A stretch of DNA of 64,000 nt from Candidula unifasciata (taxonomy: Eukaryota > Mollusca > Gastropoda > Stylommatophora > Geomitridae): the NCBI GenBank assembly GCA_905116865.2, contig CAJHNH020007601.1, positions 248,001 through 312,000 of the forward strand, given 5' to 3'. Within the stretch, counting starts at the first letter, position 1, and each line of letters starts with the position of its first letter. Of this stretch, positions 12,401 through 27,400 are shown piece after piece. Both the position numbers and the translations under genes were made by a program. The notes below the pieces were generated by a model, which worked only from the letters and a program-made list of their open reading frames with translations, did not search any database and had not been told where the DNA came from.

Positions 12401-15400
12401 ATGCATTTCTATTTTTTATTAAATGTCATCTATCTGATTATAAGTTATCCTGTCACATGATTGCCAAGTTTGTTTAAGTATATTTTTTCTTTCAAATCTG
12501 GTACTGCTTACCTGTAGTCCTTTTGCTATCTCCATCATTATCATTTGAATTAGTATGTAGGCTTTCCATGCTACATTTTTAGCTTGACTGCAGTCACCCC
12601 CATAGTTTCTACATTTTTATAGGTGTTTTCTCTTCCTATTTTTGCACTGGAATCTCCTAAGACAATCAATATGTCTCGTTTCTGAGCTTCATCTATGATA
12701 TTCTCAAGGAGATCATAGAAATCTTCATTAATATCATCTTATTTATCTTCAGTGGGTGCATGCACATTAAACATCGTGATATTTTTCCATTTTCCTTTTA
12801 TTTGTAACTGACTGATCCTATCACTAACAGTTTCAAAATTTATAATACTTTCCCACAACTTTTTCTTGATAACAAACCCTGTCCCTAGTTCATGTTTGTT
12901 TTGAGTGTTTCTCCCATACACTATGATCATTCCATTTTACTCTAAGGTATCCTGTCCTGGTCATCTTATTTCTTGAATTGCTGTTATATCCATTCTATAT
13001 TTTGATAACTCACTGGTCAGTTCTTCAGCTGTTCCAGCTCTATAAAGGGTTCATACATTCCATGTTACAAATCTCAAAATGTAAACACTAAATCACTGAC
13101 TGTTCTGATTAAAAATGTGTAGGACAATGCAGTAAGCAAAAGACATGGAAACTTACTTAAACTCTGGTGCTGTTTTACTCAGTACCAACTCAATAGCTTT
13201 CAGAAGATATGGTAGAAGAAGCTGCACACCATCCAAGTCAACACGCAACAATGAACATGAGTTGAACAAGATATTTGACAGCACTTCACCACTCACCACA
13301 GACTGGAAAACAAAATCAAACACTAATGACATTCAATTCAATTAACAGAACAAAAAAATGTACACATTTACAAAATAAACATTACATTAACTAGTATGTG
13401 ACAGAAGACAGCCTTGTGAGAAATTATATTCTTCTTAAAATGTCAGCTTTAATGAACACTAAATATTTTTTTTTTTCGGTATCCTGTGTACCCAGAAGTT
13501 AAAATGTCTCCCTCTTCATTGCCTAAACAAAAAAATTGGTTTTGGAGATAATTTAACAGCCGATTTTATTTTATTTTTAAAGAACTATCCACAGGGTGAG
13601 GTAATCAGTTTCATGCTAATATTCCAAGTTATCTATGACAATGTTACTGAGTTTATTTTCCATTTTAAACCAAAGTAATTCACTAATTGTTGGCGTCTAC
13701 GGCTAAGGCGTTGCGAACATGCCAGGTTCAATCCCAGTTGCGGGTCTTGTGCCTTGCATTGGTTTTGACAGTGGTATCAAGAAGCCGACCGTACAGAAAG
13801 CAATGGGAGACTACTGGACATAAATTTACCTAGAAAAACCACAACAGCCAAAAAATGCTAGGGTTGGTTCTGCAGTGTCCTGAAAAGTTTCGCAAATAAC
13901 TTAAAATGTACTAATTAAGGATGCATTACATTACATGAAGAAAAGAAAGGTAAGTGGACTAGACAACAACATACTTGGTGAAACTGAAGCCTTGAAACAT
14001 TCTGTAATTGAAATACAATAGACTCTGCAATATGGGGCCTAATGTGGCGGAAGGGTAGACCGTATAACACAAAAAAGCCAGATATGACGGAGTTATATAA
14101 ACACTCAGTTTCTACCCCACCCATATAATTAAAAACATCTTTTCTATACCAAAACCCATTCATAGTTTCTGATCTTTCAATACAGGCTAGTACTTTATAA
14201 ATGTTTCTTATTTATTGTACTGTACATTTTAAACATTTACAACACTAACAGGAAGTCCACAAATTACTTTTATTCCATTTTCATTAGACTCGGCAGCACT
14301 CCACTTTTCAATTTCTGCCTGATTTGTCTTACAGTCTCCAAAGGTACTTTTCTCATCCCCTAATTCCAAAGCAATAGTTTTTGCCATTACCTTAGAGTCC
14401 TATTGCTTTATAGCGTGTAGTCAAACATAATTGATACAAAATCACAACAGCTAGGTCTAAAAATCCATAAGGGAAAATCAAAGAAAATGAGATTGAATTT
14501 GTAAAATATTAATGTTGTTTTTCTTAATTTTATCCCACTCGACGCGCAGGCATATAACTATAAGGGGCAGTAAAGTAGATAAAGATGGGGGAACTGGTAG
14601 AGATGATATAGTACAAATAAAAAAAGAAGGTGGAGCTTTCATTGCTCTAGGAAATTTGTGGAGGTCAAAAGAAATTAAAATAATGCTAAACTATAAATTT
14701 GTAATTAGCTTAAATAGTGAGAAGATAGAAGTAACAGTGATTTCCAACAAAGGAATAGTGCCTGAATGTTCAATAAAAGTCAAAGCCATTATTTTAGGAC
14801 AAGTACAGACATTTAAATATCTAAACACATAGATAACATCTGACAGAAGATCTATCACAGACACTTTAAAAACAAAATTTAAAAAAAAAAAGGACAGGTC
14901 AAAACTGCAGTTTACAAAAAAAAAGAATATGTTATGCAATTAATCCATGTCACTGGAGGTTAGAAAAAAATTGCATATTGTATATAGAGCCAGTTTTAAC
15001 AAATGGCTGTGAATCCTGGACAATTAATAAACAAGCCAAACAATTTTTTTTAGGTCTCGGAGATGTGATTTTACATAAGAATTCTTACACTCCTTCAGGC
15101 AGTCTAAAAGAGCAACCCTGATGTTTTGAAAGAGGTGTGGGCTCAAAGACAACTTATCACAAACATTCAGAAAGATAAAAATAAATAGTCATCATTTTTT
15201 AGTCATTTTATGAGAAGAAGGAAACTGGACCATGATATGACCACTGGAAAGATCTGAATGACAGAGAAAAACAATGTGAGATTATTCTTGACAGCCTTTT
15301 ATCATGGCATGGAAGGATGTCAACACACAACCTCATACATGATGTTGAAGATCGCGATTTTGGAGAGGAATATTTACATACACCAGTCGGCAAGGTTCAT

Positions 15401-18400
15401 GATGATGATGAATGCACCAAAAATGTCTCAATCGTTTCTCCCCGAGAAACCTATAAATTGATTTCGGCATTCATTACAAATCTATACAAAGTCTATAAAT
15501 GGGCTTTGCTGACTAAAAATAGCATGTTGGTGGGAAATCAGGAAAGGGGGTTTAAAGTTTATCATGAATAAATGGCTTTTGTAATCATTTTTTTCTTTTG
15601 CTCATAATCTGCTTTGTGCCGCTGCATGTCCAGTTTAACACATGATCCGTATTCGGGGGAGGGCACGCTCGGTTGTCCAGTATGTTGTGATGCTATGGTG
15701 CCTTAAGGTATCGGTGTCTAGATTAAAGGATAAAATCATATTCACCGTGCATTTTTATGTATGCTGTTGTATAACTATGTTTACCTTAATGTCATTTTTA
15801 GCAGATTACCAAATTTGTAAGCAATAGTGTAAATAAATGATTATTTTGTTTTTAAATTTCACAGTAACCCACCTACAATAGTTTTTTTTTTTTTTTTTTT
15901 TTTTCAATGAATTTTTCCAGAAATCCTGGGTTTTCAGACATTTTTCATTATTCTGGGGCAAAAAATTAAAATGTTTTTGAAAGGTTAACTCACTGTTACA
16001 TAGCTAAGGAAAGAGTAATTATGCTATTACAGTCGAACATTTAGACAAACCTCATCTGTCTGCAAACCATAGTACATCATCAGATAGAAGCGCGAGTAGT
16101 ACTCTGGAAGGATAACTTCTCCAGTCTTGTGAGCACAGAAAATGCGACATAGGGCACCACAAGCTTCAGCACGGCCAGCTTGATAAGCAACATCACGGGT
16201 CTGATTCGGATCTGTGTTTAAATCCATTGACAACGAGCTGTGTTTGGACTCAATGAAAGAACTTGTCCTGCGCTCTTTAACTAAAATGAAATGTTCAGGT
16301 AACTCTTTCAACAACAGCAAAATAACAATGGCTAACATAAATTTAATACCTAACATCCTGATCAGGGATTCCAGAACAAAATAACAGCTGCCTAAAATAT
16401 CTGCTTTATAAAAAAGACATATTGTTTGGGCAATTATTAATGCACAGGAGAAAAATGACCTCAAAGTTCTCTATGTTTAACATACAATACAGCATCTCCA
16501 TGTATCACATCAATTAAATCAACAGTGTATATGATCCCTGATCAAGACATCCAACTGACAAAGGAACTAAAAACAAGCTCTTGAGATAATGTTGGCTAAT
16601 ATGTATTAAACTGAAATGTATTGATGGACTGTTGTGGTGATCTTGAGAGTGCTAATGTCAACTCACTTGTCACCAATATTTCTGTGTACTTGCCAAAACA
16701 CACAGTATTTAATTTTGACCTCAAATTAGACATAAATGGCAATGTCTTTGATCTGGTCTTCTCTTGTACCAAGACTTCCATATCTATAAATAAGTCAACA
16801 AATTTTCAAAGACCACATGAGCCTGTCCCCACATGTGCAAACTGTGTTCATCTCTACAAATGACTGACAAGGATGGCAGGAAAAAAACCTTTCCTTAAGG
16901 GCAACTTCCACTCATTCAAGGACCTGACTGCCATTCTGTCTTTTTAACATCATCATCAGCAAGTCCTTTACATAATGTCACTTTCATCATAGGCAAATGA
17001 GTGGAAAGAGTCATTATTAACACCCACCTTAAAGTAAAGAAACAAGCATAAATGTGAAAATTATAGAGGAGTATATAAGCCAAAAGATGTCATATCAGTA
17101 CTGCTAAACATGCTGAAACTCATGTGGAAGGTACACTAGGTGATTACCAGGCTGGTTTCCAACAGAACAGATCAACAACAGATCAAATGTTCATCTTAAG
17201 ACACATAACAAAAAAACTGGGAATACATAAGAGATGTACATATGTTTGTGGATTTAAAAATAAAAATCAGATGATGGTGTAGGCAGCAAAAACTTCAAGA
17301 ATGTTATACAGGACTTTGGATGAAATACCAAAGAAGTTAATCAGCATGACCAGACAATTTATGGAAAATATAATATCATGATCATCATCATGCAGTATGT
17401 CCTTTGCAGAACGTCGCTCTCATCCTTGTCTGCCTGAAGGAAACTCGGTCTCTCGCCAGCTCTCCCGCCTCCTGTACTTTCATACTCAAGGAGTCACTTA
17501 TATCCTGTGCCCATCTTCATAACATTATGAAGGCAGAAAGTCAGGTAAATTTTCAAACAACATCTTTGAAAAAGGTGATGGCCTGTCCCACTTCTTTTCA
17601 ACTTGGCTATAGAGAAAATTATAAAAATGTAAAGGAGAAACTATAAAAATATTTAGCTATGCAAATGACATAGATATCTTCTTCTTCTTCAGCTTCAACA
17701 TCCGGCTTAAGAATGGAGGTGGAGGTGGTCACAGCAGCTTTCCACTGGCTAGAGAACATGACACACACACATTGTGATTGTAACTGACTTAGAAAGCATG
17801 CTAAGGAAGATCAAGACAGGCATGCTTTGTGCAGAGTGGCATTTTTTCACCGGTGTACGCCGGTGTGTTAGGAAATGAACAGACGGACAGACTGGCTGGC
17901 TCTGCACAGCTTGGTGGAAAACTGATGCAGGATAAGGCAGACGTGGTTAGTGCCCTTGTGGGAGAGCGTGTACAGTTCGAAGGAGCAGATTGATCACCAC
18001 AGTCTGGTGAGATTGATGTAGGGGGAAGTGACCAGAGGTTCTGGCAGACACTCGAGGCTCAGAGGAAAGGCAAGACGAACGTTTAATCAGAATGCTACTG
18101 GCACCATTAGTATTGGAACTCTTTGCTGGCTGCTGAAGATGGGGACAGAGCGCTTATGGGAATGCCCCGAGTGCTGTGATGTCGGTTCTTGAATCAAATC
18201 AAATCAAGCAGACTTTGGTGATGATGACTCAGATCATTTTTTTTTCCAGTGAGTATGGAGTTTATGTTGTCTCTCATATTATCTGTTGTCAAGCTGCTTA
18301 AATTTACTGTTTAATATTTCTGTTTTTTTTTTCTTGCCTAATATGTTCAGATAAAACACATTTATTTATATGCCACCTTTCAGTTGTTATGGCTCATAAA

Positions 18401-21400
18401 TTGTATTTGTCTTTACAGTATAGTTTGATTAAGTTCTTTGTATGTAAAACATGCAGCTCTCAAAAGCTTCACATTTGTTTTTTTCCTCTCCCCATTTAAT
18501 CTCAACACAACTTAATCAGGATGAACAAAACAAAATACAGAGAAATTTTTGTTTCTACCAGCCACATCTGTCACCCATCTCACACCAAGCATACTGATTT
18601 CTAGAATCTCTGCCATAACTGTCAATTATGGCAGATATATTCAGCTAAAAATCATAATATACTAAAATCCTGTACATATTAGGTTAGCACAGAAAGTAGA
18701 AAGATCAATGATTATGATTCTAAATACTTCAGCAAGATTAAAAAGGAATGTGGACTAGTAGAAAAATATTTTTTACAGACTAGTAGAAAATTTTTTTTAT
18801 CCGATATAATAAGAAAGAACAAAGTAATTATAAAGAAACTCACCCGGTGCAGCATGAGCTGGGTGCAGCTCCACTCCAGCCAATGAAGCATCAAATAGCC
18901 AGGCATCAAACAAGTGCAGAATACTGTTGCACTTCGGACGTTTAGAAGCATATGGGAGTCGCGTGTCTAAAATTAACTTCTCCATATTAGCACTGTTAAT
19001 TGGGGGGTGCGCTATATGTTTGGCTGCGTGAGCTTTTGAAGACACTGTAAAATAAAAAATACAGAATTTTCACAGCTTTTTTTCATGTGCTGTGTAATAT
19101 CAAAATATACACATGAATGTACTTTATTCTGGCATATGAAGGTGAAATAAAAAGATGATCATATTTCGTCAATGAAATCAATGGGTTGACTTTTTTTGTA
19201 TATGCTGTCCTTGTGTCTGCGGGTGAAACAAACACACAAGATCTACATTATATAAAGGTTTAATAAACATAAATTGCATTTTTAATGTCTGAATGTAAAA
19301 GAAAAACATGAATACTGTTCTGTTTCCTAACAACTAAAAGAAAATCAGTTTCTACCTTTTGTTGCTAGAGAGCCAGTAAGAACGGATATTGTTTTCACAG
19401 CTCTTCTCTGTCCAGGAGGTGTGGATGGTGTAGAAACCATCTTGTTCCCAGTCATGCCAGTTTGTGAATCATGCGTCTGATACTCCATTCTGATCTCTTG
19501 TGGAAGACCTGACAGTAAAACATGACATCAATAAACACAATTAAAAAGGGCCAGGTCTTGACAATGGATAGTGAGAAGTGAAAAGGGGGAGAGGGGTGCT
19601 TTCCTAAAGAGCAGACAAACCAAAAAGACCAACAGGAGGATGGTTGTTATGATCTTGCTAAAGCAACTAGGGATAGAATATATGAGAGCATAGTTCAAGT
19701 AACAGGTTTCGAGTTTACGCCACAGAAATCAGCAGATGGTGTTAGATACAGATACATGAAAGGTTTCGGTGAGGATAAACTAAAAAAGACAGTGTAGTGT
19801 TTCAACTTTAACACTGAAATAGCATTGGTTCCAATGTAATTGCTGCATAGTTACGTTATACCACTCCTGAAACCAAATAAAGATCATACCAAATTAAAAG
19901 TTTTTAGAATTATCACACAACAAAATTCTGTTGGTCAAATTATAGAAAAATAACGGCAAGGAAATTACAGGAATACCTAGAGAAATATCAAGTCCTACCT
20001 AGAGGGTTAGGGGTTTTAACGACCAAGAAAAGATACTTGATAAGGAAGAAAAAGAATAGAAATATGTAGAGAACTTCAGGCTACGGTAGACAAGGTAGGG
20101 GAGTGTGATGAAACAGGTTCTACCATCCATCCTGATAAGGAAGGGATATTGTGATGTTCATTCAATAACAGAACTGTTACAGATGAGGTTACGAACATCA
20201 CAATAAATGGTAGTAACATAAAGAGAGAGATTTTACTAAAATATCTTAGTACAACTTTTGATAGGAGCCTGTCGTTCAAGTACCGTGTGGAAGAGGTAGT
20301 GTTGAAGATAAGGAAAGGACTCAATGTGTTCAAGGTGATGGCATCAGCAGACATGAAACAGAGAATGTTTTACTGACTCTGTAAGCATTTGATTATTCAA
20401 GTGATGGAATTATGGTTTGCTTCATTTTGTAAAATGCTGCCTTTGCTTGAGCTATTCTACATTTGACTTCTTTAATATATCTTCCATCTGATGTTATCAG
20501 TGTACCCAAGTACTTAAACATATCAACTTGCTTGAGGTTTGTCTCCTTTACTTTGATGTTGCATTCTGGAGGGTCAGTTTTCTTTAAAATTACCTGAACT
20601 ATAACCATACCGACTCTTGGCTGCTTACTGAAGAAGGAGAAGGAGCAGGTGTGGAAATGTCCAAAATGCAGGAATGTCAATTCTTGACTGATTAATTTAT
20701 TTGTTCATTCATCCATAACTTAAAGAGTCTACCTCATGATAGTTTTGCTGCTGTCAACTAAATATCATTTCTGTTATACACATGCTGCTTATGAAATGGT
20801 CATATAATATGACTGAATAGTTGAACATTTTGTCAGCCTAATACTAAATCATAAACATTACCAAGAAAAGCATTGACCATTGCTGATATGCCCTTCATTG
20901 CTCTCAAGAATACAAGAGGAAGTCTTGCCAAACAAGGATGGTAGGATGGGTCCACAACTGCTTCACTAGTGAGAGCATGCTGCAAGAATTTTGGGGTATT
21001 GCTGACAACACTAGGCCTGCTCAGGTCCACAGGATTCTGCAGGATGTGCAGAAAGCGAAACCAACACTGAACAATGGACTCTGTACTCATGTCAGGTGGA
21101 AGTAACTGGACTTCTTCTTCACCTAAGAAAAAGTACAAAATGTTAACATAATTGATTTTAAAAGCACTTCACTGTGCACTGTTTGTATCTATCCCTACAC
21201 AAGTTATAAAACAACAAATTACTTTTATTTATTTGAACATATTTTTTTTAAATAATTTCCTCAGTTTATTCTATGATCATTTTGTGTTAATAATTAACTA
21301 TGCTGCTTCTATGTTGAGAAATAACTCTTCATTTTGACTCTTTAAATACACTTTTTTTGTTAATGCTGTTCTAGGAAATCATTTCAACTTATCCTGGTTT

Positions 21401-24400
21401 AAGTTAATCTTGTTTACGGCATACTGATAACATATCATTATGATGTTGTAAGTTTCAGGACTGAACTGAGAGATATAACTATTGTCAAATAAAACATCAT
21501 AAATATACACCATTTTGTTTCCAGTTCTATGAATTAGGAGAAGAAGGCATTTATTTAAGGTACAATTCCATAGCTTCACTTCAGCATCTAAATGGTGTTT
21601 TACAATATACTTCTCTGAACCATTTAAGTATTTTCACATGTATGTGATGTCTATATCATCAGGTTCATATTATAAAATCATCTATTCTATTTATCTTTAT
21701 GGAATGATCATTAAATTACAGTCTTGACAACAAAATCATGTTTTTTAAAGTGAGGGGAAAGGTCTTGTATTAAGTTTTTTTTTGTTGTGTATATGCTTAA
21801 GATGCTGCATAATCATGTATTCCATGTTAGGAGTAGAAATAGACAGTCTTTGGTTGCTCAAAATCTTAGTCCTTTTTTTTAAAACTACACCTCTCAAAAT
21901 CTAACTATTTCATCTGAACATTAAGCACAGTCTTCTGCTTTTCTATCCCCCAATGGAGCATAGACCTTCAACCATGTCCTCCCCATCTTTCTAACTTCAT
22001 TCTCCAGCTCTCTTCTCCATGTGTTTTTTCTCTCCCAAAGCTCCACAGTTATTCTATCATATCATTTAATTCCCTCTATTCTGCGCAGGCACCAGTTAAT
22101 GAATGTCTTTAATTAGTAATGGCCTGAGTTATTCTCCACGTTTCCGCCCCATAAAAAGTACTGTTTTGATAAAAGAATTTAAAATTTTAAGTTTAGTATT
22201 TCTTTTAATTTCTATTGACCGCCACAAATTCCCTAGTTCTATGAAAGCTCCTCTTGCTTTTTGTATTCTTATTTTAATATCTCTATCAGTTCCCCCAATC
22301 TTTATCTACATTACTGCCCAAATAGGTGTATGCCTGCACGTCTTGGAGTGGGGTGCCATTAGGAGAAACCACATTATTATTTGCCTGATTTATTCTCATT
22401 ATCTTTGTCTTTCCTTTATAGAAGTCCAGATCATCAAGCTGTTCTGTAGGGGTCCAGTGAATTCTATTCTTGGTGTTGGCAGTTACTGTATTCATAATCC
22501 AGTCTATAAAAAGTTAGTTGTGTATCCTTTACAGGAGGTTGCAGCACCAACCCCAGCATTTTTTTTGGCTGTTGTGGTTTTTATAGGCAAATTTACATCC
22601 AGTAGTTTGCCATTGCTTTCTGGACTGTTGGCTGCTCGGATCGAACCTTGCACCTCGGCATGACAAAGCTCGTTCGCAACGCATAAGCCACAGACGCTAA
22701 ATCCCGTCTATAGCCAGTAAAAATAGGAGAGCTACAAAAGACATCCCTGTTGCACATCTGTTTTTATTTCAAATGTATCTGTTAGCTTTCCCTCATGAAA
22801 AACTCGACATTTCATGTCTTTATATGGTGCCTTTAATTAGGTTTATAATTTTCTGTGGGATTCCATAGTGCCCCATCAATTTCCAGAGAGATTCCCTATC
22901 TATGCTGTCAAATGCTTTTTCATGCATAGTCTATGAATCCAATGTAAAGTGGTGAGTTCAATTCAATGCTTTGCTCTTTTATTATACGTAATGTGGCTAT
23001 CTGGCCAGCACAGGATCTGTTTGCCCGAAAACCTGCCTGTTCATCTCTTAGTTTTTTATCAATAGCATCTTTTAATCTTTTTAAAATAATTCTACTTATA
23101 TTTTTCTTGGAACTGACAACAACATAATTCCTCTATAGTTTTCACACTCCTGTAGATCACCTTTTTTGGGCTAACACTTCTCTCCAGTCTGCTTGTATTT
23201 CTTCGGTTTCCCAGACTTTATTAAATATAAAAAATCTATGTAGCAATTCTGTTAACGTTTTTATGTTGGCCCTAATGGCTTTTCCTGGGATACCATCTGG
23301 ACCTGCCGCCTTTCCTTAGATGGTATCTCACAGTTGATATCCAGTTCCATTTCTAAAGGCTGGATATCTGGAGGAACCTCTGTGCCTGGTCTGTTTAGAA
23401 GTAATATTCAGCCCTTCTTTCCATTTGATCTTTAGTGTTAGTAAGTACCTTTCCTTGACTATTTTTGATTGATCCAGTTGGCTGATTATATTTACCTACT
23501 AATTTTCTTGTGTTACTGCCAAGCTCTCTGAGGTTTCCTTTTGCTGCTGCTGTCTCCGCTTCTTGTGCTAGATCATTTAGATATTTCACTTTATCTGCCC
23601 TTATATGCCTCCTAACTTCCTTATTAGCTTCTGTGTATTTATTCTGAGCTCTAGCTTTAGCAGCTCTAGTTTTGCTACTGTTTAAGTCTGCCTTTTTACT
23701 TTTACTTTCTTCAATAAATTTAATGATTTCTGGTGTTATCCATGCTTTATGTTTCCGTTCTTTCCTGCCAAGAACTTCTACACAAGATTCATTCCAGATT
23801 CTTTTGATCTGATCCCAGCAGACTTCAGTGCTGACATCTTCAGCTAACTGCTGCAACACCTAGTACTTTTTAGAGACTGTTACTGAGAATTGTTCCTTAA
23901 CAGGTTATCCCTGAGATAACCTACCTTATACTGGTTTCAATGATTATAACATGTTATATACCTTTTGAGTTTCAACCTGATTTTACTTACCACCAGAAAA
24001 TGGTCAGTAAATATATCGGCACCCCTGAAAGCCCTAACGTTATAAAGGGATGACCTGAACTTTTTGTTAATACATAGGTGACCAATTTGACTGGTTGGCT
24101 TATGGTCTGGTGATTCCTATATTGCTTTATGTATTCTTTTATGGGCAAAAATACTTCCACCAATAACATACTGATTTCCTGCATAAAAATTTCTGAATAA
24201 TTCTCCATTTTCATTCATTACTCCTAGACCATGTCTTTCCATAATCTCCCATAATCTCTTCATAACCTGTGTTATCTGATCTTATCTTAGCATTTAGGTC
24301 ACCCATTAAAATTTTTATACTGTAGTTTCGTTCATTATTTATAAAATTTTGAAGCTGCATATAAAATTCTTCCTAACGGATGCATCTTTATCATTTGTTG

Positions 24401-27400
24401 GTCCGTAACACTGTATTACCGACATGTTCACCTTCTATTTCACTGTTCTAAATGACGCTCTTATTGTTCTGGGACACACAGCTTCCCATTCTATTAGTGC
24501 CCTGTCTGTTTCTTTTGATAGCATCAGGGCGACTCCTTCACTGTGGGGTGAATTTTCCTCTATGTGACCTGAGAACAAAATAGTTTCCCCTGAATTTAGA
24601 ATTCTTTTCAGCAGAACTGGTCTTGCAGTGGATACCAGCCCACTGTGGTATTCAAGGAAATGAGAGAGCAGATGAGTTGGCAAAAGCTGGGAGTAATCTT
24701 CCACAACCTCATCCACCACACAGCTACAGAGAAGGCAGAATGGAGATTACAGACCAGAGAGTGACAGCATAAACAAACTCAACAGAAAAGAACAAACATG
24801 AATTTTTAGACTTCGGACTGGACACTGTGGTCTTCGAGCACACCTGTACAGGATAGGCATAAAAGAATCTGCTGCCTGTGATTGTGGAGCAGAAAGACAG
24901 ACCCCTGGGCACATACTGCAGTACTACCCTTACCTCTACCAGCAAAGACTGTGGATCTGGCCCAAGGGAGCAACTTTGCAAGAGAAGCTATGTGGGGCCG
25001 GTGGCGACCTTAAACGCACAATCCTATTTGTGACCTAGTCGGGACTCAATGTTTAGCATGACTGATGTCGAACGCAGAAGAAGAATACTTTTCCCCACCC
25101 CAGTCCATCTAGTTTCACATAACAATAAAATACTAATTCGATAATGTTTCATTTCCCTTACTACTTCCATTGTTCTCCTTATAGCATAGAGAGTTCTAAC
25201 ATTCCAGATGCCAATTCTGGAGGTTTTTCTGGCTGAGAGGAGGTATGTTGATGATCCGGACTCGTTTCGGCTTTCTTCACACTATGTCATACTTCTTTTA
25301 CTTGAAGAGCCTCCCAACATCTTGGCTGGCTTGGTTTTATTTGTTTCTCATTTTTGACTTATTCATGGTTGGTTGGTTTTTGTAGCTATTGTTTTCACAG
25401 GATGAGGTAGCCAACCTCAAACCCAATCCTACCCTTAGTCGCCTCTTACAACATGCCTGGTAGTGTGCAGTATCACTGTTCTTTGCTTCCCGTGAGGGCC
25501 CGGGTGATACATGGGCGATCAAGCATAGTACTACAGTTATACCACTAGTGTGTTAAATTGGAGTGCAAAATCTCGAATATATACTGCTATTATTATCCAC
25601 GCATGGTCGATTTTGATAAGGTAATCTTGCAAAGGTTTTGGTGTGGAACATTACCTGGGGATAGGGCTGGTGGTTTTGATTTAATCTCAGCAGGTCTCAT
25701 AATGTCAGAAAAGAATACACATCTAGATCAAATAATGTCAGGTACAGACAAGAATTATTTATCTTGGAATTGACCACAGAACACAATATGCAGGGCAGTT
25801 AACATTATGAATAATAACAATGAAAAAACATGAGCCAAGGTAAGAAAATGTTCCACTGAAAATGTGCAGGCCAAAGAAACAGATTTTGCCACAAATTTGA
25901 AGTCAGGAAAATACTTCAGCCAGAATTAAGCACTAGCATTCAATGCATCCTGAAATAAAATGGTGAACTACGAGAGTGAATGAACATGTTTTTTCCTTAC
26001 CGATAGTCATTTCTGGAAAGTCAGGGCCATACATAATCTTCAACATGTTGGCAGTTAGCACATGATTAACCCTGTGCCACATGGTGACTAGTGCTTCGTG
26101 GTGGCGCCAATATAAGCACATATTACGAAAGGTTTTCCACAGAGAAGGAGAAGGAAAACTTTTGTGGCAGGCCATTAACCAAATCATGAAGAGGACACTG
26201 AGGACCCGGTCACACAGATGGTCGCTGATATCATCTAGATCAAGAAATAAAAATACATACAAATTACTTTATCTGTTGCTGTATATGAAGTGCATACAAA
26301 TGTTCACCATTTAGAAAGCTATACCACAAATCAAGTTTTATATCATAACATTAAACAGTTGACAGATTATCCTGAAGTGCATATCAAACCATTAAGTCCA
26401 AAATTATTTGCTAATTTAAGATCAACATCATAGCAGACGGGGCATACCCGAAGGTGCTCCATCTCTCGCAGAAAAATGTCTAGATGCTAACTGTTCCTGT
26501 AGCAGACTGAATAAACTTGTGGTTCTCTTCCTCTCATATGTCCCGTCCATCATTGCCTGATCCATAACTTATTCCCTGTTCACATATTCTTACACATCTG
26601 AAGTCATGACTTTTATTAGCATTAGTTCATAAATGGTTTTCAGAATGTCTTCTTTGTCCAGTATAAGTGTTCCTGTAGCTATTTCTTTTGTAGACTGAAA
26701 ATCTGTTCTTTCATTTCTTCGAACTCCTGCATTTCCAGGACGGTATTTCCACCTGAGTCACTGTAATGTTGACATACTAATGACTGGTATTCACTCATGC
26801 CACATTTGTCTATTTTTAACCTTCCACAGTACCGTCGGGGAATCAGTCACATTAATTCCTCTGGTTACTCTTATTTTCTGCTATCCATTTCACAGCTGCA
26901 GTGACTGTCCAAATATAAGTATGTAACTTTCAGAACCCCTCCTCGGTACATCCCTCACGGTGTAGTAACAGGAGATTAGTTCTGTGTTGGTTTACTAGAA
27001 TTCATTGGTCTTCTAGCTTCACTTTTTTTTAGACCTGCCAATCTTGTAGCTGTGGTCATGGTGCCAATTCACAGCATCACCTGGTTCATACACCCTGCCT
27101 CTCTGACAACTTTTAGTAAACTAGCCTGTTTACTTAATAAAACTATCATAGAACTGTTTAAAGCAGATGACATTAGCCACAAGGATTTTCTAAGACTGCT
27201 TGCCCATGCTACCACCACATTGTGTAAGTAAATTTTGCTTTAAATTGTTATGTTCATATATTTTATTAACACACTGGAAACCAAAAACAGGTATATGCTT
27301 AGGTCTAACTTTATGTATCTACATATTATCTTTGCCTTTAATCCAATAGAAAACAAGCAACACTGCCATACACTGTACATTTTTATGAACTAACCCGACT

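Larger units (their letters stand above)
21900..25560 (-). mobile_element. RTE-like LINE, nearly full length but decayed, carrying two later insertions
   Basis: Minus strand, 5' at 25560. Leader with [18 protein letters not shown], then the endonuclease start [20 protein letters not shown] and [12 protein letters not shown]. After the LINE-B insert (24610-25081) the frame resumes [26 protein letters not shown], and [10 protein letters not shown]. The linker is open over 23859-23395 ([32 protein letters not shown]). RT pieces follow: [25 protein letters not shown], then DRYLGSN-like [19 protein letters not shown] sits at 22507-22705. Frameshifts and stops throughout; the 3' end is near 21900. 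Confidence 0.8.

Noticed and set aside
13145..13345. 66-codon plus-strand frame
   Set aside because: Antisense shadow of RALGAPB exon 9, whose minus-strand reading matches vertebrate RALGAPB with correct splice sites.
22103..22663. 186-codon plus-strand frame with hydrophobic stretches
   Set aside because: Antisense of the RTE-like LINE and of SINE copy b; hydrophobicity comes from T-rich antisense DNA.
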